This document shows, one piece after another, positions 50,171 through 59,704 of a stretch of DNA of 64,000 nt (the stretch's first letter is position 1; every line of letters starts with the position of its first letter). The translations under genes and the position numbers were made by a program. The DNA lies in the NCBI GenBank assembly GCA_000335715.1, contig AMYZ01000009.1:62001-126000 (forward strand), read 5' to 3'. The DNA is from a beta proteobacterium L13 (GTDB lineage: Bacteria; Pseudomonadota; Gammaproteobacteria; Burkholderiales; Chromobacteriaceae). Under the pieces are notes generated by a model. The model was given only the letters and a program-made list of their open reading frames with translations, was not told where the DNA came from and made no database searches.

Positions 50171-50699
50171 CGAACAGGTTTTTGAAGGGCGTTTCCTGAA
50201 GGTGCGGCGCGACACGGTAAGCCTGCCAGACGGCAAGCAAGCGTATCGCGAGTTTATCCGCCACCCGGGTGCCGTGGCCGTGCTGGCGCTAACTGACCAG
50301 AACGAGCTGGTGCTGGAGCGCCAGTTCCGCTACCCGGCAGGGCAGGATTTCATCGAAATACCGGCCGGTAAGATCGACCCGCAGGAAGACCCGGCAGACA
50401 CCGCCAAGCGCGAGCTGTGGGAAGAAACCGGTTTTATCGCAACACAATGGCGTTATCTTGGCAAAGCCTACCCGTGTATCGGTTATGCTGACGAGGTGAT
50501 TCATTACTATCTGGCCACCGGGTTGACGCAAACCCCCCGCCAGCTGGACGAAGGCGAGTTTCTGGAGGTGATGTTGCTGCCCGCCAAAGAAGCGCAAGCC
50601 ATGTCGCTGGATGGCCGCATCACCGATAGCAAAACCCTGGTCGGCCTGCACTGGTTGGCCGCATGGCAACAAGGAACCCTGCCAGGTGAAGCCATTTGA
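50142..50699 (+). CDS. Nudix hydrolase, ADP-ribose pyrophosphatase type
   Basis: The 185-residue protein has a complete Nudix box, G-K-I-D-P-Q-E-D...RELWEETG, preceded by QFRYPAGQDFIEIPAG, typical of NudF/ADP-ribose pyrophosphatases. GTG at 50142 is the likely start (xDLTEKQLDSEQVFEGRFLKV); ATG starts further up lie wholly within the previous gene. It overlaps DUF2062 by 29 bases and the PilZ gene by 14. Confidence 0.88.
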   Translation: MDLTEKQLDSEQVFEGRFLKVRRDTVSLPDGKQAYREFIRHPGAVAVLALTDQNELVLERQFRYPAGQDFIEIPAGKIDPQEDPADTAKRELWEETGFIATQWRYLGKAYPCIGYADEVIHYYLATGLTQTPRQLDEGEFLEVMLLPAKEAQAMSLDGRITDSKTLVGLHWLAAWQQGTLPGEAI

Positions 50700-51006
50700 C
50701 ACCCACTATCACGACCGCCGCGTAGGCCGGCGCCTGCGTATGGGCTGCCGTGCCAAGATGAAATCGCTGCATACCGGTGAGACTCACTATGGCGAGTGCG
50801 TGGACCTGTCGGTAGACGGCATGGCCATACGCTGCATGTACGTGCCGCAGCATGGCGAGCGGCTGGAGGTGGTCGTGATTGTGCCGGGTGTGGGCAATAT
50901 GCCGATGAAGCCACTGGAGGCGGTGGTAGAAGTGCGGCGCTGCAACGAAGTAGAGCGTGGCAAATTGTACGAGATTGGCACGCGCATTCTGGATCGCAAG
51001 TCATGA
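50686..51006 (+). CDS. PilZ-domain protein
   Basis: A 106-residue single-domain c-di-GMP receptor. RxxxR-type arginines are in DRRVGRRLR and the second motif is DLSVDGMAI (D-x-S-x-x-G), so ligand binding is likely. GTG at 50686 follows AAGGA and overlaps the Nudix gene; no nearby ATG fits. It could receive signal from either diguanylate cyclase in the window. A terminator follows. Confidence 0.82.
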   Translation: MKPFDTHYHDRRVGRRLRMGCRAKMKSLHTGETHYGECVDLSVDGMAIRCMYVPQHGERLEVVVIVPGVGNMPMKPLEAVVEVRRCNEVERGKLYEIGTRILDRKS

Positions 51007-51023
51007 CAAAATAATTTGGCGGG

Positions 51024-51063
51024 AAAAAGCACAAGGCCGGCATCATGCCGGCCTTGTGCTTTT
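51024..51063. terminator. Terminator after the PilZ gene
   Basis: A long stem built from AAAGCACAAGGCCGGC and GCCGGCCTTGTGCTTT around a very short loop, followed by T residues. Confidence 0.9.
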
Positions 51064-51347
51064 GTGGGCTTGGCGTAAACAGTTTGGCAAAAAATTAATA
51101 TGTAAGTGTTTGAAGGGTAATGGAATGTTAGTTCTTTGATGTTTGCTGTGAAATGCCCACTTCAGGTTAATGGCTTTTTTGTATGGGTTTTTGCATAACG
51201 ATAGCTTTAGATTTTGTACTTGCCTTTTTTTTGCTGTGCTATACCCAAACCAAGAACAGGTTTTCCGCGTCAGCAGACTAATAGGCAAGGGGGAGCACGG
51301 TGCGCCGCACCATGGCTCGTGCTTGCCTTCAACAGGAGGGTCACGCC
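51064..51347. other. AT-rich leader/promoter region of yeaG, no gene seen
   Basis: The 284 bases before yeaG are markedly AT-richer than the flanks, with T-runs near 51175 and 51225. No -24/-12 pattern with ten-base spacing was found. It probably holds a regulated promoter and a long untranslated leader. Confidence 0.45.
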
Positions 51348-53276
51348 ATGAGCCCGGACATCTTCAGCCACTACGCATCCCGTTACGATCGCACCCGCGA
51401 AGAAGAATTCACCATCCAGGAGTACCTGGACATCTGCAAGCGCGAGCCACTGGCCTACGCCAGCGCGGCCGAGCGTATGCTGATGGCTATCGGTGAACCG
51501 GAGGTCATCGACACCCGCCACGATACCCGGCTGTCGCGCATCTTCAGTAACAAGATGATTCGCGTCTACCCGGCGTTCCGCGAGTTCTACGGCATGGAAG
51601 AGGTCATCGAGCAAGTGGTGGCCTACTTCCGCCACGCCGCCCAGGGCCTGGAAGAGAAGAAGCAGATTCTCTACCTGCTGGGCCCGGTGGGTGGTGGCAA
51701 ATCGTCCATTGCCGAAAAGCTCAAAGAGCTGACCGAGCGTGTGCCGTTTTACGCCATCAAAGGCAGCCCGGTAAACGATTCGCCGCTGGGCCTGTTCAAC
51801 TTTGAAGAAGACGGCCCCATCCTGGAAGACCAGTACGGTATTCCGCGCCGCTACCTGCGCGCCATCCCCAGCCCGTGGGCAGTAAAACGCCTGCACGAGT
51901 TCAACGGCGACATCAGCCAGTTCCGTGTGGTGAAACGCTACCCGTCGGTGCTGAAGCAAGTGGGCGTGGCCAAGACCGAGCCGGGCGACGAAAACAACCA
52001 GGACATCTCCAGCCTGGTGGGCAAGGTGGATATCCGCAAGCTGGAAAGCTACGCCCAGGACGACCCGGACGCCTACAGCTACAGCGGTGGCCTGTGCCTG
52101 GCCAACCAGGGCCTGCTGGAGTTCGTGGAAATGTTCAAGGCGCCGATCAAGGTGCTGCACCCGCTGCTGACTGCCACCCAGGAAGGCAACTTCAAGGGGA
52201 CAGAAGGCTTTGGTGCCATTCCGTTTGACGGCATCGTGCTGGCACACAGCAACGAAAGCGAGTGGAAGCACTTCCGCAACAACAAGAACAACGAAGCCTT
52301 CCTCGACCGTATCTATATCGTGAAGGTGCCGTACTGCCTGCGCGTGTCGGACGAGATCAAGATCTACGACAAGCTGGTGCGCAACTCCTCGCTGGGCGGC
52401 GCCCCGTGCGCGCCGGGCACGCTGAAAATGATGGCGCAGTTTGCCGTGCTGTCGCGGCTGAAAGACCCGGAAAACTCCAGTCTGTACAGCAAGATGCTGG
52501 TGTACGACGGTGACAACCTGAAAGACACCGACCCGAAGGCCAAATCGCACCAGGAATACCGCGACTTTGCCGGCGTGGACGAGGGCATGAACGGCCTTTC
52601 TACCCGCTTTGCCTACAAGATCCTGTCCAAGGTGTTCAACTTTGACCACACCGAAGTCGCGGCCAACCCGGTACACCTGATGTACGTGCTGGAACAGCAG
52701 GTAGAGCGCGAACAGTTTCCGGCAGAGCAGGAGCAGAAATACCTGACCTTCCTGAAAGAGTACCTGGCGCCCAAGTACGTGGAATTCATCGGCAAGGAAA
52801 TCCAGACCGCCTACCTGGAAAGCTATAGCGAATACGGCCAGAACATCTTTGACCGCTACGTGACCTTTGCCGACTTCTGGATCCAGGACCAGGAATACCG
52901 TGACCCGGACACCGGCGAGAACTTTGACCGTACCTCGCTGAACGCAGAGCTGGAGAAAATCGAGAAGCCGGCAGGCATCTCCAACCCGAAAGACTTCCGC
53001 AACGAGATCGTCAACTTCGTGCTGCGTGCCCGCGCCAATAACGCCGGCAACAACCCGGCCTGGACCAGCTACGAGAAGCTGCGCACCGTGATCGAGAAGA
53101 AAATGTTCTCGAACACCGAGGAGCTGCTGCCGGTGATCAGCTTTAACGCCAAAGCCAGCGCCGACGAGGCCAAAAAGCACGAAGACTTTGTCAACCGCAT
53201 GGTCACCAAGGGTTACACGCCCAAGCAGGTACGCCTGCTGTGCGAATGGTACCTGCGCGTGCGCAAGTCGTCCTGA
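51348..53276 (+). CDS. yeaG: PrkA-type serine protein kinase YeaG
   Basis: The 642-residue protein is an AAA+-like ATPase joined to a kinase-like C-terminus. Walker A GPVGGGKS is at about 112-119, following the PrkA N-domain (FTIQEYLDICKREPLAYASAAERML). Conserved blocks RVSDEIKIYDKLV and FAGVDEGMNGLSTRFAYKIL are present. In E. coli YeaG/YeaH respond to nitrogen starvation and stationary phase. CAGGAGGG precedes ATG 51348. A 13-bp hairpin of inverted GTTGGCCGC repeats separates it from yeaH, which may tune expression within the operon. Confidence 0.96.
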   Translation: MSPDIFSHYASRYDRTREEEFTIQEYLDICKREPLAYASAAERMLMAIGEPEVIDTRHDTRLSRIFSNKMIRVYPAFREFYGMEEVIEQVVAYFRHAAQGLEEKKQILYLLGPVGGGKSSIAEKLKELTERVPFYAIKGSPVNDSPLGLFNFEEDGPILEDQYGIPRRYLRAIPSPWAVKRLHEFNGDISQFRVVKRYPSVLKQVGVAKTEPGDENNQDISSLVGKVDIRKLESYAQDDPDAYSYSGGLCLANQGLLEFVEMFKAPIKVLHPLLTATQEGNFKGTEGFGAIPFDGIVLAHSNESEWKHFRNNKNNEAFLDRIYIVKVPYCLRVSDEIKIYDKLVRNSSLGGAPCAPGTLKMMAQFAVLSRLKDPENSSLYSKMLVYDGDNLKDTDPKAKSHQEYRDFAGVDEGMNGLSTRFAYKILSKVFNFDHTEVAANPVHLMYVLEQQVEREQFPAEQEQKYLTFLKEYLAPKYVEFIGKEIQTAYLESYSEYGQNIFDRYVTFADFWIQDQEYRDPDTGENFDRTSLNAELEKIEKPAGISNPKDFRNEIVNFVLRARANNAGNNPAWTSYEKLRTVIEKKMFSNTEELLPVISFNAKASADEAKKHEDFVNRMVTKGYTPKQVRLLCEWYLRVRKSS

Positions 53277-53290
53277 GCAGTACGCGGCAC

Positions 53291-53320
53291 CAGGTTGGCC
53301 GCAGCTTTGCGGCCAACCTG
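53291..53320. repeat. Inverted pair of GTTGGCCGCA repeats between yeaG and yeaH
   Basis: CAGGTTGGCCGCA and TGCGGCCAACCTG form a perfect 13-bp stem with a GCTT loop. No T-tract follows, so full Rho-independent termination is unlikely; attenuation or mRNA protection of yeaG is possible. Confidence 0.75.
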
Positions 53321-53350
53321 TCACCGTGACCACACGGCTAGGAGGCAAGC

Positions 53351-54622
53351 ATGTCGCACATTATCGACAGAAGACTGAACGGCAAGAACAAATCCGCCGT
53401 CAACCGCGAGCGCTTTTTGCGCCGTTTCAAAGCCCAGATCAAGGAAGCCGTCGGCAAGGCCATCAAGGGGCGCAGCATCACCGACATTGAAAGCGGCGAG
53501 AACGTATCCATCCCGGTGAAGGACATCTCGGAGCCATCGTTCCACCACGGCCATGGCGGCGTGGGCGAGCACGTGCACCCGGGTAACGAAGAGTTCGTGC
53601 AGGGCGACCGTATCAAGCGCCCGCAGGGCGGCGGCGGTGGCGGCGGTGGTGGCAAAGCCAGTAATGAAGGCGAGGGGGAAGACGACTTTGCCTTCCAGCT
53701 GTCGCGCGAAGAATTCATGAACGTGTTCTTCGAAGACCTGGCGCTGCCCAACCTGGTGAAAACCCAGCTGATGGGCATCGAGGAAATGAAACCGGTGCGC
53801 GCTGGTTACACCAATGACGGCACGCCGGCCAATATCAGCATCGTGCGCAGCCTGCGCGGCGCCTTGGCGCGGCGCGTGGCGATGGCGGCGCCCACGCTGG
53901 CGCGCCTGCGCGAAGCCGAAGAAGACCTGGACACGCTGCTGGAGTCGGACGACGACAACGCGCTGGAAGTGCGCGAGCGCCGTCGCCATATCCATGCGCT
54001 GCGCGAAAAGATCAACCACATCCCGTTCATCGACCCGTTCGACCTGCGCTACAACAACCGCGTCAAGCAGCCCAAACCCACCAGCAAGGCGGTGATGTTC
54101 TGCCTGATGGACGTGTCCGGCTCCATGGACGAGGGCAAGAAGGACATGGCCAAGCGCTTCTTCATCCTGTTGTACCTGTTCTTGCAGCGCAATTACGAGA
54201 AGATCGAAGTGGTGTTCATCCGCCACCACACCAGTGCGGTGGAGGTGAACGAGCACGACTTCTTCCACTCGCGCGAGTCGGGCGGCACCGTGGTGTCGTC
54301 GGCGTTGAACCTGATGGCCGATATCGTGAAGAAACGCTACGCCAACAGCGAGTGGAACATCTACGCCGCGCAGGCGTCCGACGGGGATAACTGGGATAGT
54401 GATTCGGCCAACTGCGGCAAGATCCTGCAGGAGAACATCCTGCCGTGGTGCCAGTACTACGCTTATATCGAAATCACTGAGGGCGAGCCGCAAAACCTGT
54501 GGTACGAGTACCTGCGCGTGGCCGAGCAGCACAAGCACTTTGCCATGCAGAAAATCCGCTCGCCGGCTGATATCTATCCGGTTTTCCGCGAACTGTTCAA
54601 GCGGCAGCCGGCCACCCGCTAG
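53351..54622 (+). CDS. yeaH: UPF0229 protein YeaH
   Basis: The 423-residue partner of YeaG. It has a basic start ([24 protein letters not shown]), a glycine-rich segment with nine consecutive-type Gly near residue 95, and a von Willebrand-like domain with the metal-ion motif DVSGSMDEG. The C-terminal [15 protein letters not shown] region is conserved. GGAGG precedes the ATG. Confidence 0.95.
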   Translation: MSHIIDRRLNGKNKSAVNRERFLRRFKAQIKEAVGKAIKGRSITDIESGENVSIPVKDISEPSFHHGHGGVGEHVHPGNEEFVQGDRIKRPQGGGGGGGGGKASNEGEGEDDFAFQLSREEFMNVFFEDLALPNLVKTQLMGIEEMKPVRAGYTNDGTPANISIVRSLRGALARRVAMAAPTLARLREAEEDLDTLLESDDDNALEVRERRRHIHALREKINHIPFIDPFDLRYNNRVKQPKPTSKAVMFCLMDVSGSMDEGKKDMAKRFFILLYLFLQRNYEKIEVVFIRHHTSAVEVNEHDFFHSRESGGTVVSSALNLMADIVKKRYANSEWNIYAAQASDGDNWDSDSANCGKILQENILPWCQYYAYIEITEGEPQNLWYEYLRVAEQHKHFAMQKIRSPADIYPVFRELFKRQPATR

Positions 54623-54658
54623 GGTTGGCCGCAGGCACAGCAGCAGGAGGGCAGCATC

Positions 54659-56170
54659 ATGACAGCTATCTCCACCGGGTCCGAATGGACCTTCGACCTG
54701 ATTGACGAATACGACAAAGCCATCCGCGACATCGCGGTGAACGAGTTCCAGCTGGACTGCTACCCCAACCAGCTGGAAGTGATTACCGCCGAGCAGATGA
54801 TGGACGCCTACTCGTCGGTAGGCATGCCGGTGAACTACCACCACTGGAGCTTCGGCAAGCACTTTGTCAGCACCGAAAAGAGCTACAAGCGCGGCCAGAT
54901 GGGGCTGGCGTATGAAATCGTGATCAACTCCAACCCCTGCATCGCCTACCTGATGGAAGAAAACTCCATGACGATGCAGGCGCTGGTGATCGCGCACGCC
55001 GCCTATGGCCACAACAGTTTCTTCAAGGGCAACTACCTGTTCCGCACCTGGACCGACGCCAGCGCCATTATCGATTACCTGGTGTTTGCCCGGCAGTACA
55101 TCAGCCGTTGCGAAGAGCGCTACGGCATCGATGCGGTGGAAGAGCTGCTGGACAGCTGTCACGCGCTGATGAACTACGGCGTAGACCGCTACAAGCGGCC
55201 GCAAAAGCTGTCGCTGGCCGAAGAGCAAGCCCGCCTGCACGAACGCGAGGCTTATCTGCAGACGCAGGTCAACGACCTGTGGCGCACTATCCCGCGCCGC
55301 GAGCGCGACGACAGCGCCAAGGCCGCGCCGCGCTTTCCGGCCGAGCCGCAGGAAAACCTGCTGTACTTCATCGAAAAATCGGCGCCGCTGCTGGAGCCGT
55401 GGCAGCGCGAGATCATCCGCATCGTGCGCAAGGTGGCGCAGTACTTCTACCCGCAGCGCCAGACCCAGGTGATGAACGAGGGCTGGGCGACCTTCTGGCA
55501 CTACACCTTGCTGAACCGCCTGTACGAGAAGGGCATGGTGACCGACGGCTTCATGATGGAGTTCCTGCAAAGCCACACCAATGTGGTGTACCAGCCGCCG
55601 GTCACTGCGCGCTGGTACAACGGCATCAACCCGTACGCGCTGGGCTTTGCCATGTACCAGGACATCAAGCGCATTTGCGAGGCACCTACCGCCGAAGACC
55701 GCGAGTGGTTCCCTGACATTGCCGGCACGCCGTGGCGCCCGGTGCTGGAGTTTGCGATGAAGAACTTCAAGGACGAAAGCTTCATTTCGCAATACCTGTC
55801 GCCCAAGCTAATCCGCGACTTCCGCCTGTTTGCCATCCGCGACGACGACCGCGACGATAAGCTGGAAGTGGCTGCCATCCACGACGACCGTGGCTACCGC
55901 CGCATCCGCCAGATGCTGTCCGAGCAGTACAACCTGGGCTCGCGCGAGCCGAACATCCAGGTATGGAACGTGAACCTGCGTGGCGACCGCAGCCTCACGC
56001 TGCGACACAGCATGCACAACCGCAAGCCGCTGGAGGGCCAGAGTGCGCAGGAGGTACTCAAACACGTGAGCCGGCTGTGGGGCTTTGACGTGAAGCTGGA
56101 GAGCGTGGACGCCGATGGCAGCGTCACCCAGACCTTCAGCTGCAAGCCGGATGTGTCGGCCATGGCCTGA
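54659..56170 (+). CDS. spoVR: SpoVR-family protein
   Basis: A 503-residue cytoplasmic protein of the SpoVR/YcgB family, which regularly accompanies yeaG and yeaH. Conserved blocks include YHHWSFGKHF, YEIVINSNPCIAYLMEEN, AYGHNSFFKGNYLF and VMNEGWATFWHYT, where the H/E residues resemble metal ligands. Its biochemical activity is not established. AGGAGG lies ahead of ATG 54659. A GTTGGCCGC copy lies two bases after the yeaH stop. Confidence 0.95.
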   Translation: MTAISTGSEWTFDLIDEYDKAIRDIAVNEFQLDCYPNQLEVITAEQMMDAYSSVGMPVNYHHWSFGKHFVSTEKSYKRGQMGLAYEIVINSNPCIAYLMEENSMTMQALVIAHAAYGHNSFFKGNYLFRTWTDASAIIDYLVFARQYISRCEERYGIDAVEELLDSCHALMNYGVDRYKRPQKLSLAEEQARLHEREAYLQTQVNDLWRTIPRRERDDSAKAAPRFPAEPQENLLYFIEKSAPLLEPWQREIIRIVRKVAQYFYPQRQTQVMNEGWATFWHYTLLNRLYEKGMVTDGFMMEFLQSHTNVVYQPPVTARWYNGINPYALGFAMYQDIKRICEAPTAEDREWFPDIAGTPWRPVLEFAMKNFKDESFISQYLSPKLIRDFRLFAIRDDDRDDKLEVAAIHDDRGYRRIRQMLSEQYNLGSREPNIQVWNVNLRGDRSLTLRHSMHNRKPLEGQSAQEVLKHVSRLWGFDVKLESVDADGSVTQTFSCKPDVSAMA

Positions 56171-56212
56171 GCCCATCGGCCACAGGGTTGGCCGCAAGCG
56201 GGTAGCTGGCGC

Positions 56213-56239
56213 AAGCGCACCTTGAATGGTGCGCTTTTT
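56213..56239 (+). terminator. Terminator after spoVR
   Basis: AAGCGCACC and GGTGCGCTT pair perfectly around TTGAAT and lead into TTT. A GTTGGCCGC copy lies just upstream at 56187. Confidence 0.9.
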
Positions 56240-56280
56240 CTATTATTACACCTTTAAAATTGCGGCAGCAGCCCCGCATG

Positions 56281-56305
56281 GCCTGTTTCTTGCCAGTAAA
56301 CAGGC
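56281..56305. promoter_or_regulatory. Inverted repeat touching the start of the transporter-kinase gene
   Basis: GCCTGTTT and AAACAGGC are perfect 8-base arms around nine bases, ending on the base before the ATG. The same stretch also has GG and GC spaced ten bases apart (TGG at 56279, TTGC at 56290), a partial sigma-54 match that would leave almost no leader. Either reading is tentative; no Shine-Dalgarno sequence is visible. Confidence 0.4.
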
Positions 56306-59300
56306 ATGACGACGCATACCGAAGCTGCCCACACCCCGCCCCAGGCCGTGGTGACTGTCCGCCGTGACTACAACCGCTGGGTGGCCAGCGAAACGCTGGA
56401 AGACTACGCGCTGCGCTTTACCCCGCAGCGTTTCAGGCGCTGGTCGGCGTGGCGGGTGGCTCATACCGCCGTGGGCGGCGCGGCGTCTTTTCTGGTGCTG
56501 GAGGCGGTGGGTGCCACCATGATGGTGGAGGCCGGCTTCCTGAACGCCTTTTGGGCCATCCTGGCCACCGGTCTGATCATCTTTCTGGCCGGCCTGCCTA
56601 TCAGCCTGTACGCCGCGCGCTATGGCGTGGATATGGATCTGCTTACCCGTGGTGCAGGCTTTGGCTATATCGGCTCTACCATTACCTCGCTGATTTACGC
56701 CTCGTTTACCTTTATCTTTTTTGCGCTGGAAGCGGCCATCATGGCCTATGCACTGGAACTGGGCTTTGGCATTCCGCCGCAGTGGGGCTACCTGCTATGC
56801 GCACTGGTGGTGCTGCCGCTGGTAACGCACGGGGTCACGGCCATCAGCCGCTTGCAGGTATGGACGCAGCCGCTGTGGCTGTGTTTGCTGGTATTGCCCT
56901 ATGTTTTTGTGCTGTGGCACGAGCCGCAGGCACTGGCCGGGCTGTGGCGCTACGCTGGTGCAAACCATGCACCGCAGGCGTTTGACCTGCATCTGTTTGG
57001 TGCGGCGCTGACGGTGGGCATCGCACTGATTACCCAGATGGGCGAGCAGGCCGACTATCTGCGCTTCATGCCGCCACGTACGGCGGCCAACCACAGGCAG
57101 TGGCTACTGGCGGTCATGGTGGGCGGCCCCGGCTGGGTGCTGCCCGGCGTGCTGAAAATGCTGGGCGGCGCGCTGCTGGCCTGGCTGGCACTGCGCAACG
57201 GCGTGGCGGCCGAGCGTGCGGTAGACCCGAACCAGATGTATCTGATCGGCTTTGCCCATGTGTTTGACAACACCACGCTGGCCGTAGCCGCCACCACGCT
57301 GTTCGTGCTGGTGTCGCAGCTGAAGATCAACGTTACCAATGCCTACGCCGGCTCGCTGGCGTGGTCCAATTTCTTTTCACGCCTGACCCACAGCCACCCC
57401 GGCCGCGTGGTGTGGGTGGTGTTCAACCTGGCCATCGCCCTGCTGCTGATGGAGCTGGAGGTATTCCACGCCTTGGGCCAGGTGCTGGGGCTGTATGCCA
57501 ATATCGCCATCTCGTGGATCATGGCCGTGGTGGCCGATCTGGTCGTCAGCAAGCCGCTGGGCTTGAGCCCCAAGGGCATCGAGTTCAAGCGCAGCTATCT
57601 GTACGACATCAACCCGGTGGGCGTCGGGGCCATGGCCTTGGCGTCTTTGCTATCCATTGCCACCCATGTCGGCGTGTTTGGCGAGCACTGGCAGCCGCTG
57701 GCGCCCTTTGTGGCCATGAGCGTGGCGTTTGTAAGCGCCCCGCTGATTGCCTGGCTCACCGGCGGGCGCTACTACAGCGCGCGGCCAACCTTGGTCGCCA
57801 CTGCGGGCCAGTACCGCTGCGTGGTATGCGAGCGCGATTACGAAGCGGAAGACATGGCACCGTGCCCGGCCTACCAGGGCATGATCTGCTCGCTGTGCTG
57901 CACGCTGGATGTGCGTTGTGGCGATGCCTGCAAGCCGCAGGCCAGGTTGGCCGCACAGTGGTCGGCGCTATTGCATTACCTGTTACCGCGTGCCTTGCAG
58001 CCGTATCTGGCGCACGGGCTGGGGCATTATCTGCTGCTGATGAGCAGCATAGGCAGCGTGCTGCTGCTGATACTGGGCTTGCTGTACTACATCGAATGGC
58101 AAGGTGCGCTGCAAGGCGGCTATGAAGCCTGGCTGCCGCAGCTGTTCTGGCGGCTGTTTGCCGTGCTGTTGCTGGTGAGCGGCGTGGTGGCGTGGTGGAT
58201 GGTACTCACCGCCCAGAGCCGCGAGGTGGCGCAGCTGGAATCGAATCGCCAGACAGCGCGGCTACTGGCCGAAATCGAGTCCCACCGGCTTACCGACGAG
58301 CAGCTCAAGCGCGCGCGCGAGGCGGCCGAGCAAGCCAACCAGGCCAAGAGCCGCTACGTGTCGGCCATCAGCCACGAGCTACGCACCCCGCTGAACAGCA
58401 TTCTGGGCTATGCGCAGATTCTGGATGGTGACGCCGAGATCCCGCCGTCGCGCCGGCAGGCCATCGAGGTGATACGCCGCAGTGGCGACCACCTGCTGTC
58501 TGTGATCGAGGGCAGCATGGATATTGCCCGCATCGAAAGCGGCAAGCTGCAGCTGGCAACCCGCGCCATGGATTTCGATGCTTTCCTTAGCCAGCTGGTG
58601 GCCATGTTCGAGCTGCAAGCGCGTAACAAGGGGCTGGATTTTCACTACGAACCCGCCGCCCACCTGCCGCAGGTGGTGCGTGCCGACGAAAAACGCCTGC
58701 GCCAGATCCTGATCAACCTGCTGGGTAATGCGGTGAAGTTCACCCGCCGCGGCAGCGTGCGCTTTGCCCTGCAATACCGTGGCGAGATGGCCACTTTCGA
58801 GGTGATTGACACCGGGCCGGGTATTGCCGAGGGGGAGCTGGTGCGCATTTTCGAGCCGTTCGAGCGGGGCAGCAGCAGTGGCGCCGGCGGTAACGGCCTG
58901 GGGCTGACCATCAGCAAGATGCTTACCGACCTGATGGGCGGCGAGCTCACCGTGCGCAGCACGCCGGGGCAGGGCAGCCATTTCACCGTGCGCCTGTTTT
59001 TGCCGCACGTGCACGCGGCGCTGGCCGAGCGCGAGCTGCCGCGGCGCAACCGGGTGGGTTATGTGGGCGTGCGCCAGCGCATCCTGCTGGTGGACAACGA
59101 AGCCATCGACCGTGAAATGCTGGCCAGCGTGCTGGAGGGGCTGGGCTTCGAGCTGGCACAGGCGGCCAGCGGCTACGACTGCCTGGCCATGGTTGGCCGC
59201 TTCCAGCCGCATCTGGTGTTCATGGACCTGGCCATGCCTGGCATAGACGGCTGGGAAACGCTGCGCCGCCTGCGCCAGGGGGGCTGTACCGCGCACTTGG

Positions 59301-59704
59301 CCGTGATTTCTGCCAATGCTTTTGACAAGGGGCAGGACAACGACGCCGGCATTGCCAGCGAAGATTTCATCCTCAAACCGATACGCGTAGAAGAGCTGCT
59401 GGACTGGATAGGGCACAAGCTGGGGCTGGCGTGGGTCATTGGCCAGCCTGCCGCCGCGCCGCCGTCGCCGCTGCCTGCCGTGCACGAGCTGGTGTTGCCC
59501 CCGGCCGCCGAGCTGGCCGGCCTGCTGGAGGCGGTGGAGCTGGGCTATGTGCGCGGCCTGCGCAGCGAGCTGGCCAGGTTGGCCGCACTGGACGCCGCTT
59601 ATGCCGAGTTTGCCCGCGTGGCCGGCGAGCACGTGCGCCAGTTCCAGTTTGAAGCCCTGCGCGAGCTGCTGCACCACGGTTTGCAGCCGGAGAATAAAGC
59701 ATGA
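56306..59704 (+). CDS. NCS1-type transporter fused to a hybrid histidine kinase
   Basis: An 1132-residue sensor. Residues ~30-490 form a polytopic domain with about twelve helices resembling nucleobase:cation symporters (GFGYIGSTITSLIYASFTFIFFALE; FKRSYLYDINPVGVGAMA). A cysteine-rich block follows (Cys505, Cys508 and six more to about 545), then two further helices at ~570-640. The kinase has H690 in SHELRTPLNS, then NLLGNAVKF (N box), DTGPGIAEGE and GNGLGLTISK. A receiver follows with D974 (FMDLAMPG) and Lys in LKPIRVEELL, then a helical tail. It overlaps the LuxR-type regulator gene by four bases, so the two act together. Comparable designs (CbrA) couple transport to signalling; the ligand here, perhaps a purine, pyrimidine or allantoin-like compound, is inference. 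Confidence 0.9.
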   Translation: MTTHTEAAHTPPQAVVTVRRDYNRWVASETLEDYALRFTPQRFRRWSAWRVAHTAVGGAASFLVLEAVGATMMVEAGFLNAFWAILATGLIIFLAGLPISLYAARYGVDMDLLTRGAGFGYIGSTITSLIYASFTFIFFALEAAIMAYALELGFGIPPQWGYLLCALVVLPLVTHGVTAISRLQVWTQPLWLCLLVLPYVFVLWHEPQALAGLWRYAGANHAPQAFDLHLFGAALTVGIALITQMGEQADYLRFMPPRTAANHRQWLLAVMVGGPGWVLPGVLKMLGGALLAWLALRNGVAAERAVDPNQMYLIGFAHVFDNTTLAVAATTLFVLVSQLKINVTNAYAGSLAWSNFFSRLTHSHPGRVVWVVFNLAIALLLMELEVFHALGQVLGLYANIAISWIMAVVADLVVSKPLGLSPKGIEFKRSYLYDINPVGVGAMALASLLSIATHVGVFGEHWQPLAPFVAMSVAFVSAPLIAWLTGGRYYSARPTLVATAGQYRCVVCERDYEAEDMAPCPAYQGMICSLCCTLDVRCGDACKPQARLAAQWSALLHYLLPRALQPYLAHGLGHYLLLMSSIGSVLLLILGLLYYIEWQGALQGGYEAWLPQLFWRLFAVLLLVSGVVAWWMVLTAQSREVAQLESNRQTARLLAEIESHRLTDEQLKRAREAAEQANQAKSRYVSAISHELRTPLNSILGYAQILDGDAEIPPSRRQAIEVIRRSGDHLLSVIEGSMDIARIESGKLQLATRAMDFDAFLSQLVAMFELQARNKGLDFHYEPAAHLPQVVRADEKRLRQILINLLGNAVKFTRRGSVRFALQYRGEMATFEVIDTGPGIAEGELVRIFEPFERGSSSGAGGNGLGLTISKMLTDLMGGELTVRSTPGQGSHFTVRLFLPHVHAALAERELPRRNRVGYVGVRQRILLVDNEAIDREMLASVLEGLGFELAQAASGYDCLAMVGRFQPHLVFMDLAMPGIDGWETLRRLRQGGCTAHLAVISANAFDKGQDNDAGIASEDFILKPIRVEELLDWIGHKLGLAWVIGQPAAAPPSPLPAVHELVLPPAAELAGLLEAVELGYVRGLRSELARLAALDAAYAEFARVAGEHVRQFQFEALRELLHHGLQPENKA

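Noticed and set aside
53321-55792. 823-codon leftward open frame
   Set aside because: Antisense shadow of yeaH and spoVR, both firmly identified by conserved motifs.
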